A DNA stretch of 6,383 nucleotides from an uncultured Faecalibacterium sp. (GTDB taxonomy: Bacteria > Bacillota > Clostridia > Oscillospirales > Ruminococcaceae): contig CALESJ010000025.1 in the NCBI GenBank assembly GCA_937907025.1, forward strand, positions 1 through 6,383, written 5' to 3'. Of this stretch, positions 1 through 5,367 are shown in pieces. Position numbers and translations under genes: made by a program. Numbering within the stretch: position 1 is the first letter of the stretch; every line of letters starts with the position of its first letter. Below the pieces are notes generated by a model that was not told the DNA's origin, ran no database searches, and saw only the letters and a program-made list of their open reading frames with translations.

Positions 1-223
1 CCTGAACTACGGCCCCGAACCGGATACCATCAGCTACCTGATCAAGAACGGCGCCGTGGTCAAGGAAGTACAGGTGGAAATGGGGGAGCGGGTGGCCGGA
101 CAAAGCTATCTGACTTTCTACAAGAGCATCCAGTATATGGTCAAAATGGCCATTTCCATCCTGCTGATCCAGTGGTTCCGCAAGCGCGACACCGAAACCC
201 CCTATCCCGAAAGGAGCCTTTGA
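1..223 (+). CDS. Family 2 glycosyltransferase, C-terminal fragment (5' end outside the window)
   Basis: An open frame runs from base 2 to the TGA at 221-223 and gives the last 73 residues of a protein whose start lies upstream. The fragment begins LNYGPEPDTISYLIKNG and continues with a GERVAGQSYLTFYKSIQYM stretch, then a hydrophobic segment (KMAISILLIQWF) and a basic tail. This order, a short stretch after the catalytic domain followed by an amphipathic/membrane helix, resembles the C-terminus of GT-A fold family 2 transferases that act on polyprenyl phosphate at the membrane. The catalytic DxD and QxxRW-type motifs would lie upstream and cannot be checked. The next gene, DUF2304, starts one base after the stop, so the two are surely co-transcribed. 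That pairing is known from GacI/GacJ of group A Streptococcus, where the small protein stimulates the transferase. The family call rests mainly on the C-terminal pattern and the neighbour. Confidence 0.7.
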   Translation, partial: LNYGPEPDTISYLIKNGAVVKEVQVEMGERVAGQSYLTFYKSIQYMVKMAISILLIQWFRKRDTETPYPERSL

Positions 224-224
224 G

Positions 225-584
225 ATGTTTGACCAAACCATTATCCGGGTCTGCCTGATCATCGGCAGCCTGGTCACTGCCATGTATGTGCTCATGCGTG
301 TGCGCCGCGCCAAGGTCCAGATCGAGGATACCATCTTCTGGCTTCTGTTCAGCGTGGTGCTGCTGGTGCTGGCCATCTTCCCCGGCATCGCCTACTGGGC
401 TTCGGGCCTGCTGGGGTTCCAGAGCCCTATCAACTTCGTGTATATCGTCATCATCTTTCTGCTGCTGGCCAAACAGTTTTTCCTGTCCATCCGCATCAGC
501 CAGATGGACTCCCGCCTGCGCATCCTCACCGAGCAGGTGGCCCTGGACCGGGAAAAGGTGGAGCGGGAGAAATTGGACCTGTGA
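225..584 (+). CDS. DUF2304 small membrane protein (GacJ-like partner of a glycosyltransferase)
   Basis: A 119-residue protein with three predicted membrane segments at about residues 7-24, 38-57 and 70-90, then a charged, probably coiled-coil tail (RISQMDSRLRILTEQVALD and an E/K-rich end). Size, segment spacing and the helical tail match DUF2304. The start at 225 is supported by AAGGAG at 211-216, inside the end of the preceding gene, with 8 bases before the ATG; the preceding stop ends at 223, so the genes are translationally coupled. In the characterised case (GacJ), a protein of this family binds a family 2 transferase making a polyprenyl-phosphate sugar and raises its activity. By inference this one assists the upstream transferase in surface-glycan precursor synthesis at the inner face of the cytoplasmic membrane. 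No terminator follows: the next promoter starts three bases after the stop. The family is fairly sure; the sugar and the glycan are unknown. Confidence 0.82.
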   Translation: MFDQTIIRVCLIIGSLVTAMYVLMRVRRAKVQIEDTIFWLLFSVVLLVLAIFPGIAYWASGLLGFQSPINFVYIVIIFLLLAKQFFLSIRISQMDSRLRILTEQVALDREKVEREKLDL

Positions 585-586
585 CC

Positions 587-615
587 TTGTCACCGCCCGG
601 TATTTATGATATACT
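587..615 (+). promoter_or_regulatory. Sigma-A type promoter with extended -10 for the 96-aa gene
   Basis: The -35 TTGTCA is at 587-592 and the -10 TATACT at 610-615, with 17 bases between them. A TG at 607-608, one base before the -10, makes an extended -10. Transcription would start near 622. The -35 begins three bases after the DUF2304 stop, so this promoter separates the small gene from the glycosyltransferase unit. Confidence 0.75.
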
Positions 616-625
616 AACTTAGTAT
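611..625. promoter_or_regulatory. Perfect 15-bp palindrome over the -10 and start site, candidate operator
   Basis: ATACTAA-C-TTAGTAT is a perfect inverted repeat with 7-base arms around one base. It overlaps the -10 and the predicted start site, which is where a repressor would block initiation. GTATCAT is repeated at 622-628 and 652-658. No known regulator is recognised, and part of the match is forced by the -10 sequence itself. Confidence 0.4.
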
Positions 626-634
626 CATCAAAAA

Positions 635-655
635 ATACAAAAGCGCATTTTGTAT
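635..655 (+). promoter_or_regulatory. Hairpin in the 5' leader of the 96-aa gene
   Basis: ATACAAAA (635-642) and TTTTGTAT (648-655) are perfectly complementary 8-base arms around GCGCA. The hairpin lies between the predicted transcription start (near 622) and the ribosome binding site at 673-678. It has no T-tract, so it is not a terminator. It could be an mRNA-stabilising 5' hairpin or a second DNA operator. Confidence 0.4.
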
Positions 656-685
656 CATATATCCCCAGTGAAAGAAGGTATTCCC

Positions 686-976
686 ATGGCTTTTACCCCT
701 CAGCTGACCTATAAAGGCCGCCCGCTGGTGCGCTGCGGCAATGACATCTACTACGGAAACATGAAGGACCCGTATATCGTCTATCTGCAGATCCTGACCA
801 CCAAGAAGGAAAACGGCATCGACGTGGCCGACAAGGTCCACATCATCCTGCTGTCCACCGATGATTCCAAGCCCCTGCCCGAACGCATCGCCCGCCAGGC
901 CAACAAGGTGGGGCTGTTCAACGCCCTGTCCTTCGGCGACATCATGCTGCGCGGCCAGCTCAAAGAAACCAAATAA
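686..976 (+). CDS. Conserved-looking 96-aa protein of unknown function
   Basis: The start at 686 (MAFTPQLTYKGRPLV) is preferred over an in-frame ATG at 650 because AGAAGG at 673-678 stands 7 bases before it; the 650 start has no ribosome binding site and falls inside the leader hairpin. The product is a soluble 96-residue protein without signal peptide or membrane segment. The N-terminal half, with KGRPLVRCGNDIYYGNM, looks like alternating beta strands. The middle (YIVYLQILTTKKENG, then VADKVHIILLSTDD) would give two more strands, and the C-terminal third (LPERIARQANKVGLFNAL) looks helical. From memory it resembles short hypothetical proteins of Oscillospiraceae, but I recognise no domain. 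It has its own promoter and terminator, so it is a single-gene unit of its own. Its function is not inferable from the sequence. Confidence 0.75.
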   Translation: MAFTPQLTYKGRPLVRCGNDIYYGNMKDPYIVYLQILTTKKENGIDVADKVHIILLSTDDSKPLPERIARQANKVGLFNALSFGDIMLRGQLKETK

Positions 977-992
977 ACAAAACGGAAGCACT

Positions 993-1022
993 CCGCCGGG
1001 ATTTTCCCGGCGGCTTTTTTAT
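993..1022 (+). terminator. Intrinsic terminator of the 96-aa gene
   Basis: CCGCCGGGA (993-1001) pairs perfectly with TCCCGGCGG (1005-1013) around a TTT loop, followed by C and six T (1015-1020). It begins 16 bases after the stop codon. Confidence 0.92.
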
Positions 1023-1032
1023 TGTACAGGAC

Positions 1033-1061
1033 TTGCATTTTTCCGGCCATGGAAGTATAAT
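1033..1061 (+). promoter_or_regulatory. Promoter of argF
   Basis: TTGCAT at 1033-1038 and a consensus TATAAT at 1056-1061, with 17 bases between them. The predicted start is near 1068, giving a leader of about 45 bases. Confidence 0.82.
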
Positions 1062-1072
1062 AATACACGAAT

Positions 1073-1090
1073 CTTGTAAATTTATACATT
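1073..1090. promoter_or_regulatory. Candidate ArgR/AhrC operator (ARG box)
   Basis: CTTGTAAATTTATACATT, an imperfect palindrome with a central TAAATTTA, matches the E. coli-type ARG box AATGAATAATTATTCATT (as I remember it) at 12 of 18 positions, including the TG and CA of both half-sites. It lies just downstream of the predicted start and upstream of the argF ribosome binding site, a usual place for arginine repression. AT-rich promoters can match by chance. Confidence 0.45.
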
Positions 1091-1112
1091 AACGATAAAG
1101 GAGCGTTCCACG

Positions 1113-2108
1113 ATGGAGCATTGCGAACTCAAGGGCCGGAACTTTCTGACCCTGCTGGATTTCACCCCTGCGGAGATCGGCAGCCTGCTGGAGCTGGCGG
1201 CGGACCTGAAGGCCAAAAAGAAGGCGGGCATCCCCCATGATACGCTGCGCGGCAAGAACGTGGCCCTGATTTTTGAAAAGACTTCCACCCGTACCCGGTG
1301 CAGCTTTGAGGTGGCGGCCCACGATCTGGGCATGGGCACCACCTACCTGGATCCCACCGGCAGCCAGATCGGCAAGAAGGAATCCATCGCCGACACCGCC
1401 CGGGTGCTGGGCTCCATGTTTGAAGGCATCGAATACCGGGGCTACGGCCAGGCCATCGTGGAGGAGCTGGCCAAGTACGCCGGGGTGCCGGTATGGAACG
1501 GCCTGACCAATGAGTTCCACCCCACCCAGATCCTGGCGGACTTCCTGACCCTGAAGGAGCATTTCGGCCACCTGCAGGGCCTGACCCTGGCCTATATGGG
1601 CGATGCCCGGTACAATATGGGCAACTCCCTGATGATCGGCTGCGCCAAGATGGGCCTGCACTTTGTGGCCTGTGCCCCCAAGGCTTACTGGCCGGACCCC
1701 AAGCTGGTGGAAAAGTGCCAGGCCATTGCGGCGGAAACCGGCGCCACCATCACCCTCACCGAGGACACCGACGGCGTCAAGGGTGCGGATGCGGTGTACA
1801 CCGATGTGTGGGTGAGCATGGGCGAACCGGAGGAAGTCTGGGCTGAGCGCATCGAGGCCCTGGCTCCCTACCAGGTCAACGCCGGGCTCATGGCCAAGGC
1901 GGGCCCCCAGGCTGTATTCATGCACTGCCTGCCCGCCTACCATGACCACAAGACCCTCATCGGCAAGGAAATGGGCGAAAAGTTCGGTCGGGCGGAGATG
2001 GAAGTCACCGACGAGGTCTTTGAGGGGCCGCAGTCGGTGGTGTTCCAGGAAGCCGAGAACCGCATGCACACCATCAAGGCGGTTATGGCGGCCACGCTGG
2101 GCGCCTGA
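1113..2108 (+). CDS. argF: Ornithine carbamoyltransferase
   Basis: A 331-residue cytoplasmic enzyme that transfers the carbamoyl group from carbamoyl phosphate to ornithine, giving citrulline and phosphate, the sixth step of arginine synthesis. The hallmarks are in order: the carbamoyl-phosphate loop STRTR at residues 58-62 (within FEKTSTRTRCSFE), HPTQ at 136-139 followed by ILADFLTL, GDARYNMGNSL at 163-173, DVWVSMG at 231-237 (the SMG ornithine-binding loop) and HCLPA at 271-275. Length is typical and all key residues are present, so it looks active. The ATG at 1113 has AAAGGAG at 1097-1103 with 9 bases between. It has its own promoter and terminator. The catabolic form (arcB) has a very similar sequence, but no arginine deiminase or carbamate kinase gene lies next to it and an ArgR-like site precedes it, so the anabolic name is preferred. 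The enzyme call is nearly certain; argF over arcB is an inference. Confidence 0.95.
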   Translation: MEHCELKGRNFLTLLDFTPAEIGSLLELAADLKAKKKAGIPHDTLRGKNVALIFEKTSTRTRCSFEVAAHDLGMGTTYLDPTGSQIGKKESIADTARVLGSMFEGIEYRGYGQAIVEELAKYAGVPVWNGLTNEFHPTQILADFLTLKEHFGHLQGLTLAYMGDARYNMGNSLMIGCAKMGLHFVACAPKAYWPDPKLVEKCQAIAAETGATITLTEDTDGVKGADAVYTDVWVSMGEPEEVWAERIEALAPYQVNAGLMAKAGPQAVFMHCLPAYHDHKTLIGKEMGEKFGRAEMEVTDEVFEGPQSVVFQEAENRMHTIKAVMAATLGA

Positions 2109-2129
2109 ACCCCTGCATAAAGATACAAC

Positions 2130-2170
2130 AAAACCCGCCCTCTGCGCGCAGCAGGGGACGGGCTTTTCTT
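2130..2170. terminator. Bidirectional terminator between argF and the convergent YcxB-like gene
   Basis: Bases 2134-2145 pair with 2151-2162 (one mismatch and one G-T pair) around a 5-base loop. On the plus strand CTTTTCTT follows; on the minus strand GGGTTTTGTTG follows. It can serve argF and the convergent gene that ends at 2190. Confidence 0.8.
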
Positions 2171-2189
2171 ATACCTTTATATATATGGG

Positions 2190-2735
2190 TCAGCGGCAGT
2201 TGTGGAGCTTTTCGGCGGGCAGCATCCGGCTGCACAGCTCCCACAGGGCATCGGACCCGCCCCGTACCTGGTCGTCGGGCAGGATGTAGGCCTGGTCATA
2301 CCGCACATACAGGTACAGGGCCTCCGCCGTGCGGTACACGCCCCATACGTTGGCCCAGGCCACGGTGGCATCGGCGGTCTTCTGCTGTCGCCCGGGCACA
2401 TGTACCGTGATGCCGTCCGGGCCCAGCTCCACCCGGTAGGCAATGCGCGGCCGGGTCAGGCCCATGCGGTTGACCTGCTCGGTGACCGAATGGAAGAAAC
2501 CGCCCACATAGGCGGCCGGCAGACCGATGCCCACCACCGCCAGCAGAATCCCCAGGATCACGGCGCCGTGCTGCTGTTCCGCCCGGATAAAGCACAGCAC
2601 GGCCAGCGCCAGCATGATCAGGGCGAACAGGGCGGGGCGGCGCCAGCGTTTCTGGTGGCGGAAGGCGTCAAAGGAAGCGAAGGCCCGGAACCGCTGGGCG
2701 GTCATTTCCACGGGCACGGTGATGGTGCGGGGCAT
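2190..2735 (-). CDS. YcxB-like membrane protein (two TM segments)
   Basis: The start at 2735 (MPRTITVPVEMTAQRF) is preferred because a full AGGAGG at 2749-2744 lies 8 bases upstream; a longer frame from 2777 would begin upstream of the predicted transcript start. The product has 181 residues: an N-terminal beta-like stretch (1-30), two membrane segments at about 34-51 and 57-80, then a C-terminal cytoplasmic domain. That domain has ELGPDGITVHVPG (103-115), VAWANVWGVYRTAEALYLYV (125-144) and AYILPDDQV (149-157). This layout, with a short hairpin in the membrane and a PH-like strand pattern ending in an ILP motif, is that of the YcxB-like family, whose molecular role is unknown. It is a single gene between two terminators with its own promoter and is convergent with argF. 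The alternative is simply an unassigned two-TM protein. Confidence 0.75.
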   Translation of the reverse strand: MPRTITVPVEMTAQRFRAFASFDAFRHQKRWRRPALFALIMLALAVLCFIRAEQQHGAVILGILLAVVGIGLPAAYVGGFFHSVTEQVNRMGLTRPRIAYRVELGPDGITVHVPGRQQKTADATVAWANVWGVYRTAEALYLYVRYDQAYILPDDQVRGGSDALWELCSRMLPAEKLHNCR

Positions 2736-2767
2736 GGGGGATTCCTCCTTGCAGTGTTCTGATTCCC

Positions 2768-2796
2768 ATTGTAGCACGGCCCCGGACCCGGCGCAA
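2768..2796 (-). promoter_or_regulatory. Promoter of the YcxB-like gene
   Basis: On the minus strand, TTGCGC (2796-2791) and TACAAT (2773-2768) are 17 bases apart. The start would be near 2761, 26 bases before the ATG. The -35 box abuts the T-tract of the upstream cstA terminator. Confidence 0.6.
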
Positions 2797-2842
2797 CAAA
2801 AAGAAGCCGGGGCGCTTCCGGAGAGTGGAAACGCCTCGGCTT
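2796..2842 (-). terminator. Intrinsic terminator of cstA
   Basis: On the minus strand 2842-2827 pairs with 2819-2804 over 16 positions (one A-C mismatch and one T-G wobble) around a 7-base loop, followed by CTTTTTGTTG. It begins 26 bases after the cstA stop. Confidence 0.88.
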
Positions 2843-2867
2843 TTATGGGTGGTGTATCAGACTGCCA

Positions 2868-4562
2868 TCAGGCGGCCTGGGTTTCGCTGTTCTTGCGGGC
2901 CGCAAAGTAGGCGCGCAGAGAGTTGACCACGATGGTCAGGCCCAGGGCGATGAGCAGCACAGCCAGGATCAGCTGCAGGCCTTCCACCAGGAAGGTGGCG
3001 CTGCCGGCCTGATAGGCCTTGATCATGGCAATGAGGCGCTGCACCAGCGCGGTGAAGGTGACGCACAGCATGATGATCAGCGGCGGGAACAGCATCTTGT
3101 TGTTGCGGCCGGTGACCTTCAGGAAGACGCACAGGGTGACCAGCACCAGTGCGGACAGCAGCTGGTTGGCGGCACCGAACAGGGGCCAGATGTTGGCATA
3201 GCCGATCTTGGCCAGGATGAAGCCGTACAGCAGGGTGACCAGGGTGGACACATAGGTGTTGCACAGCGCCTTGCGCCAGGGAGCGGCATGTTCCATATCC
3301 TCCACGGCCAGCAGTTCCTGCAGGCTCATACGGCCGATACGGGAAACGGCATCCAGGCTGGTCAGGGCCAGGGCGGAAACGCACATGGTCATGAAGCACT
3401 GGGCCACATACACGGGCACGCCGAACATCTCAAAGAAACCGGCCACACCGGCGCTGAAGATCTGGAACGGGGTGCCGCTGGCGGGCGTACCGTCAGCCGC
3501 AGCGGCCGCACCGGCCACGCACAGGGCCAGGACAGCCAGCAGACTTTCCAGCACCATGGCGCCGTAACCGACTTTCAGCATGTCCTTTTCGTTGCGGACC
3601 GTCTTGGAGGAGGTGCCGCTGGAAACCAGGCTGTGGAAGCCCGAAACCGCGCCGCAGGCCACGGTGACGAACAGGATGGGGAACAGATCGCCCAGGCTGT
3701 CGTTGTGGAAACCGGTGTAGGCGGGCAGGTTCATGGAGGGGTGTGCCACCACGAGGCCGATCACTGCACCCGCGATCATGCCAATGAACATGAAGGTGGT
3801 CATGGCGTCACGGGGCTGCTTCAGCAGCCACATGGGCAGGACGGCGGTGAAGAAGATGTACACAAAGGTGATGTAAATCCAGGCATCCTTGCCGGCGATC
3901 AGGGGCATGACCATGCCCAGAGCCAGAGAAGCAACGGTGAAAACCAGGCCCACCACGGCTTCCTTCCAGCCGGACAGGTGCAGGCGGCGCTGCATCAGGC
4001 CGAACAGGATGGCAAAGACGATGAAGAACAGCGAGATGCTGCCCGCCGCACCGTTGGTGGTGGCGGTGGCGGCCAGGTTGCCTTCGGCGTCGTAGGCGTT
4101 GAAGGTGCCGGCGACCATATCGGCAAAAGCCGCAATGACCAGGCCGCAGAACAGCCAGCTGAACAGCAGGAACAGCTTGCGGCCGGTCTTGCCGATATAC
4201 TTTTCAATCAGCAGGCCCATGGATTTGCCTTCGTTCTTGACGCTGGCGTACAGGGCACCAAAGTCGGTGACCGCACCGAAGAATACGCCGCCAATCAGAA
4301 TCCACAGCAGCACCGGCACCCAGCCGAACACCGCTGCCTGAATGGCACCGGTGACCGGGCCTGCGCCCGCAATGGAGGAGAACTGATGGCTGAATACGGT
4401 CCAGCCGTCGGTGGGGACGTAGTCTTTGCCGTCGTTTTTGACCACGGCCGGGGTCTTGGCGTTTTCGTCAATGCCCCAGGTGCGGGCGATCCAGCGGCCG
4501 TACAGCCCGTAGGCCGCGACCAGGCACACCGCAGCGATGAGAACGATCACGAGTGTGTTCAT
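2868..4562 (-). CDS. cstA: CstA-family transporter (carbon starvation protein / pyruvate-peptide permease)
   Basis: A 564-residue polytopic membrane protein. The start at 4562 (MNTLVIVLIAAVCLV) has GAGGAAGG ending at 4571, 8 bases upstream; an in-frame ATG at 4601 lacks such a site and lies within the leader. CstA hallmarks: HQFSSIAGAGPVTG at 59-72, FGALYASVKNEGKSMG at 101-116, SGFHSLVSSGTSSK at 307-320, TSLDAVSRIGR at 401-411 and IWPLFGAANQLLSALVL at 458-474. About fifteen hydrophobic segments span the length. It is shorter than E. coli CstA (about 700 residues), as is usual in clostridia. Family members import peptides (first proposal) and pyruvate (later work in enterobacteria). Here a long T-box-type leader precedes the gene, which argues for a substrate linked to amino acid supply, possibly peptides or leucine itself; that is inference. 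The gene is monocistronic, between its own promoter and terminator. Confidence 0.93.
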   Translation of the reverse strand: MNTLVIVLIAAVCLVAAYGLYGRWIARTWGIDENAKTPAVVKNDGKDYVPTDGWTVFSHQFSSIAGAGPVTGAIQAAVFGWVPVLLWILIGGVFFGAVTDFGALYASVKNEGKSMGLLIEKYIGKTGRKLFLLFSWLFCGLVIAAFADMVAGTFNAYDAEGNLAATATTNGAAGSISLFFIVFAILFGLMQRRLHLSGWKEAVVGLVFTVASLALGMVMPLIAGKDAWIYITFVYIFFTAVLPMWLLKQPRDAMTTFMFIGMIAGAVIGLVVAHPSMNLPAYTGFHNDSLGDLFPILFVTVACGAVSGFHSLVSSGTSSKTVRNEKDMLKVGYGAMVLESLLAVLALCVAGAAAAADGTPASGTPFQIFSAGVAGFFEMFGVPVYVAQCFMTMCVSALALTSLDAVSRIGRMSLQELLAVEDMEHAAPWRKALCNTYVSTLVTLLYGFILAKIGYANIWPLFGAANQLLSALVLVTLCVFLKVTGRNNKMLFPPLIIMLCVTFTALVQRLIAMIKAYQAGSATFLVEGLQLILAVLLIALGLTIVVNSLRAYFAARKNSETQAA

Positions 4563-4595
4563 AAATAATTCCTTCCTCTTTTTTGGTTTTGCGGG

Positions 4596-5005
4596 CTTCA
4601 ACAGCCAAATGCGGCGGAGGAGGAAATAACAAAAGCCTCCGTCCTTGCACCCACGGTTTCCCGTTGGTTTGCAAAGACGAAGGCTTGCATTTCATTCGTT
4701 CGGGGGGATTGTCCCCTGCAGGCTTCCGCGTTACCACTTTGCTTGCCGCTTTCGCACAAAAGCGGCCTCTCGGCCGCAGGGCCAGCGCCGCACACCCGGC
4801 TATGCCCCGCGCCCCCTGGTAACGGTGGGGTTCCGGCCTGAATTACGCAGCGTTCCCGGCCCTTCCGGTCGGGGTTACGCCTTCACGCAGGCTGCTTGCA
4901 GGTGAGAACCCCTTTGCGCCTTGCTGCCGCCTCGCACAACCGGCGGCTTTCTGAAAGCGGTGAGCAAATGGGTTATGTCCTGTTCGTCGCATTTGGCTGA
5001 TGAAG
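4596..5005. repeat. Inverted repeat pair closing the T-box leader (arms 4596-4616 and 4985-5005)
   Basis: Plus-strand 4596-4616 and minus-strand 5005-4985 agree at 19 of 21 bases: CTTCA, one difference, CAGCCAAATGCG (12 perfect), one difference, CG. In the cstA transcript these arms are complementary. One is the first about 20 nt of the RNA; the other lies between the T-box terminator and the ribosome binding site at 4577-4571. No target-site duplication flanks them, so a transposon origin is not supported. Confidence 0.75.
4627..4686 (-). terminator. Regulated terminator of the T-box leader
   Basis: On the minus strand AAGCCTTCGTCTTTGC (4686-4671) pairs with GCAAGGACGGAGGCTT (4648-4633) at all 16 positions, two of them G-T. 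An inner CCAACGG/CCGTGG helix and then TTTTGTTATTT follow. The left arm contains CTTC and CTTTGC, which the antiterminator also needs, so the two structures exclude each other. Confidence 0.88.
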
Positions 5006-5008
5006 TTG
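4627..5008 (-). promoter_or_regulatory. T-box riboswitch leader upstream of cstA, probable leucine specifier
   Basis: Read on the minus strand from a predicted start near 5008. GACGAACAGGACAT (4988-4975) gives the 5' base of stem I. CAGAAAG (4953-4947) stands for the AG bulge. GCCGCC (4947-4942) and GGCGGC (4931-4926) close the 10-base GGTTGTGCGA loop. GCAAAGGGGTT (4917-4907) pairs back with AACCCATTTGC (4974-4964), and CCTG (4902-4899) with CAGG (4982-4979). Just before CCTG is CUC-A (4906-4903), so CUC (Leu) is the best specifier. Then come CCGTTACC (4825-4818), a perfect 8-bp hairpin (4766-4745) and the T-box core AAAGTGGTAACGCGG (4740-4726). The core bulge TGGT pairs with ACCA, so the tRNA should have A73, as tRNA-Leu does. 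GCAAAG (4742-4737) pairs with CTTTGC (4676-4671) in the antiterminator, which competes with the terminator. Uncharged tRNA would then favour read-through into cstA. The T-box call is firm; CUC over UUC (Phe) is less so. Confidence 0.88.
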
Positions 5009-5014
5009 TATATT

Positions 5015-5043
5015 AATTTAATCCTATTGGCCGTAAATGTCAA
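5015..5043 (-). promoter_or_regulatory. Promoter of the T-box-cstA transcript
   Basis: A perfect TTGACA (5043-5038) and TAAATT (5020-5015) on the minus strand, 17 bases apart, with a start expected near 5008. This gives a leader of about 445 nt before the cstA ATG. The -10 is only 4 of 6 to consensus, but the -35 and spacing are ideal. Confidence 0.72.
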
Positions 5044-5337
5044 TTCAATCCGCTAAAGTTCGGCGAAAAAATCATCTGAACCGGGAATTTGACAAGAAAA
5101 TTTGGACAAATTGTGAACAAAAGAAAAATTACTGTCCAAAAAAACGTACAAAAAACGGCGGTTCAGGCTGCCGGGTGCCGGGACAGAGCGCCCGTACCCC
5201 CAAAATAACAATGTGTATTTATGCAGTGTATACAAAATGGGCAGGAGGGGCAGCCCTTGATGAAAACGGACGGAAAAGCCGGCCCGGAAAAGGGCAGAAT
5301 CACTATATAGGGTGAATTTTCTTGTGCAATCCGGATA
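5044..5337. other. Intergenic region between the cstA and 80-aa gene promoters
   Basis: No convincing gene. Bases 5060-5155 are A-rich and hold the 14-bp palindrome AATTTGGACAAATT (5099-5112), preceded by a similar half AATTTGACAA (5086-5095). TTTGGACA (5101-5108) also pairs with TGTCCAAA (5133-5140). Bases 5156-5200 are GC-rich, with a hairpin from GGGT (5173-5176) and CGGG (5179-5182) pairing to CCCG (5191-5194) and ACCC (5196-5199). A 16-codon frame (5260-5310) with AGGAGGGG in front and an 8-bp palindrome CTATATAG (5303-5310) follow. These are symmetric elements without an assigned function. Confidence 0.6.
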
Positions 5338-5367
5338 TTGACAGCCAAAAGAACCCACGGTTATAGT
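5338..5367 (+). promoter_or_regulatory. Promoter of the two-gene membrane protein unit
   Basis: TTGACA at 5338-5343 and TATAGT at 5362-5367, 18 bases apart; start near 5374. The ribosome binding site AAGGAGGG at 5405-5412 follows, giving a leader of about 46 bases. Confidence 0.78.

Noticed and set aside
1089..2069. A 326-codon open frame on the minus strand across argF
   Set aside because: It is antisense to a complete ornithine carbamoyltransferase with all motifs; the long frame follows from the GC-rich codon use.
2202..2762. A 186-codon plus-strand frame opposite the YcxB-like gene
   Set aside because: His/Gly/Gln-rich composition of an antisense frame, no ribosome binding site; the minus strand has AGGAGG, promoter and plausible membrane segments.
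3288..4568. A 426-codon open frame on the plus strand across the transporter gene
   Set aside because: It is the antisense shadow of cstA: rich in His, Gln and Gly from antisense hydrophobic codons, with no ribosome binding site, while the opposite strand encodes a clear CstA protein.
4583..4905. Short frames on both strands within the cstA leader
   Set aside because: The segment is explained base by base as a structured T-box leader; the frames have no ribosome binding sites.
4596..5005. The 21-bp inverted repeats as ends of a small transposable element
   Set aside because: No target-site duplication flanks them, and the interior is exactly the regulatory leader of the adjacent gene, so an RNA-level pairing explains them better.
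5150..5329. A possible minus-strand small RNA with TTGCAC (5329-5324) and TATAGT (5307-5302) 16 bases apart, ending in TTTTTT near 5150
   Set aside because: The promoter match is moderate and the hairpin before the T-tract is weak with a mismatch, so there is not enough to call an RNA gene.
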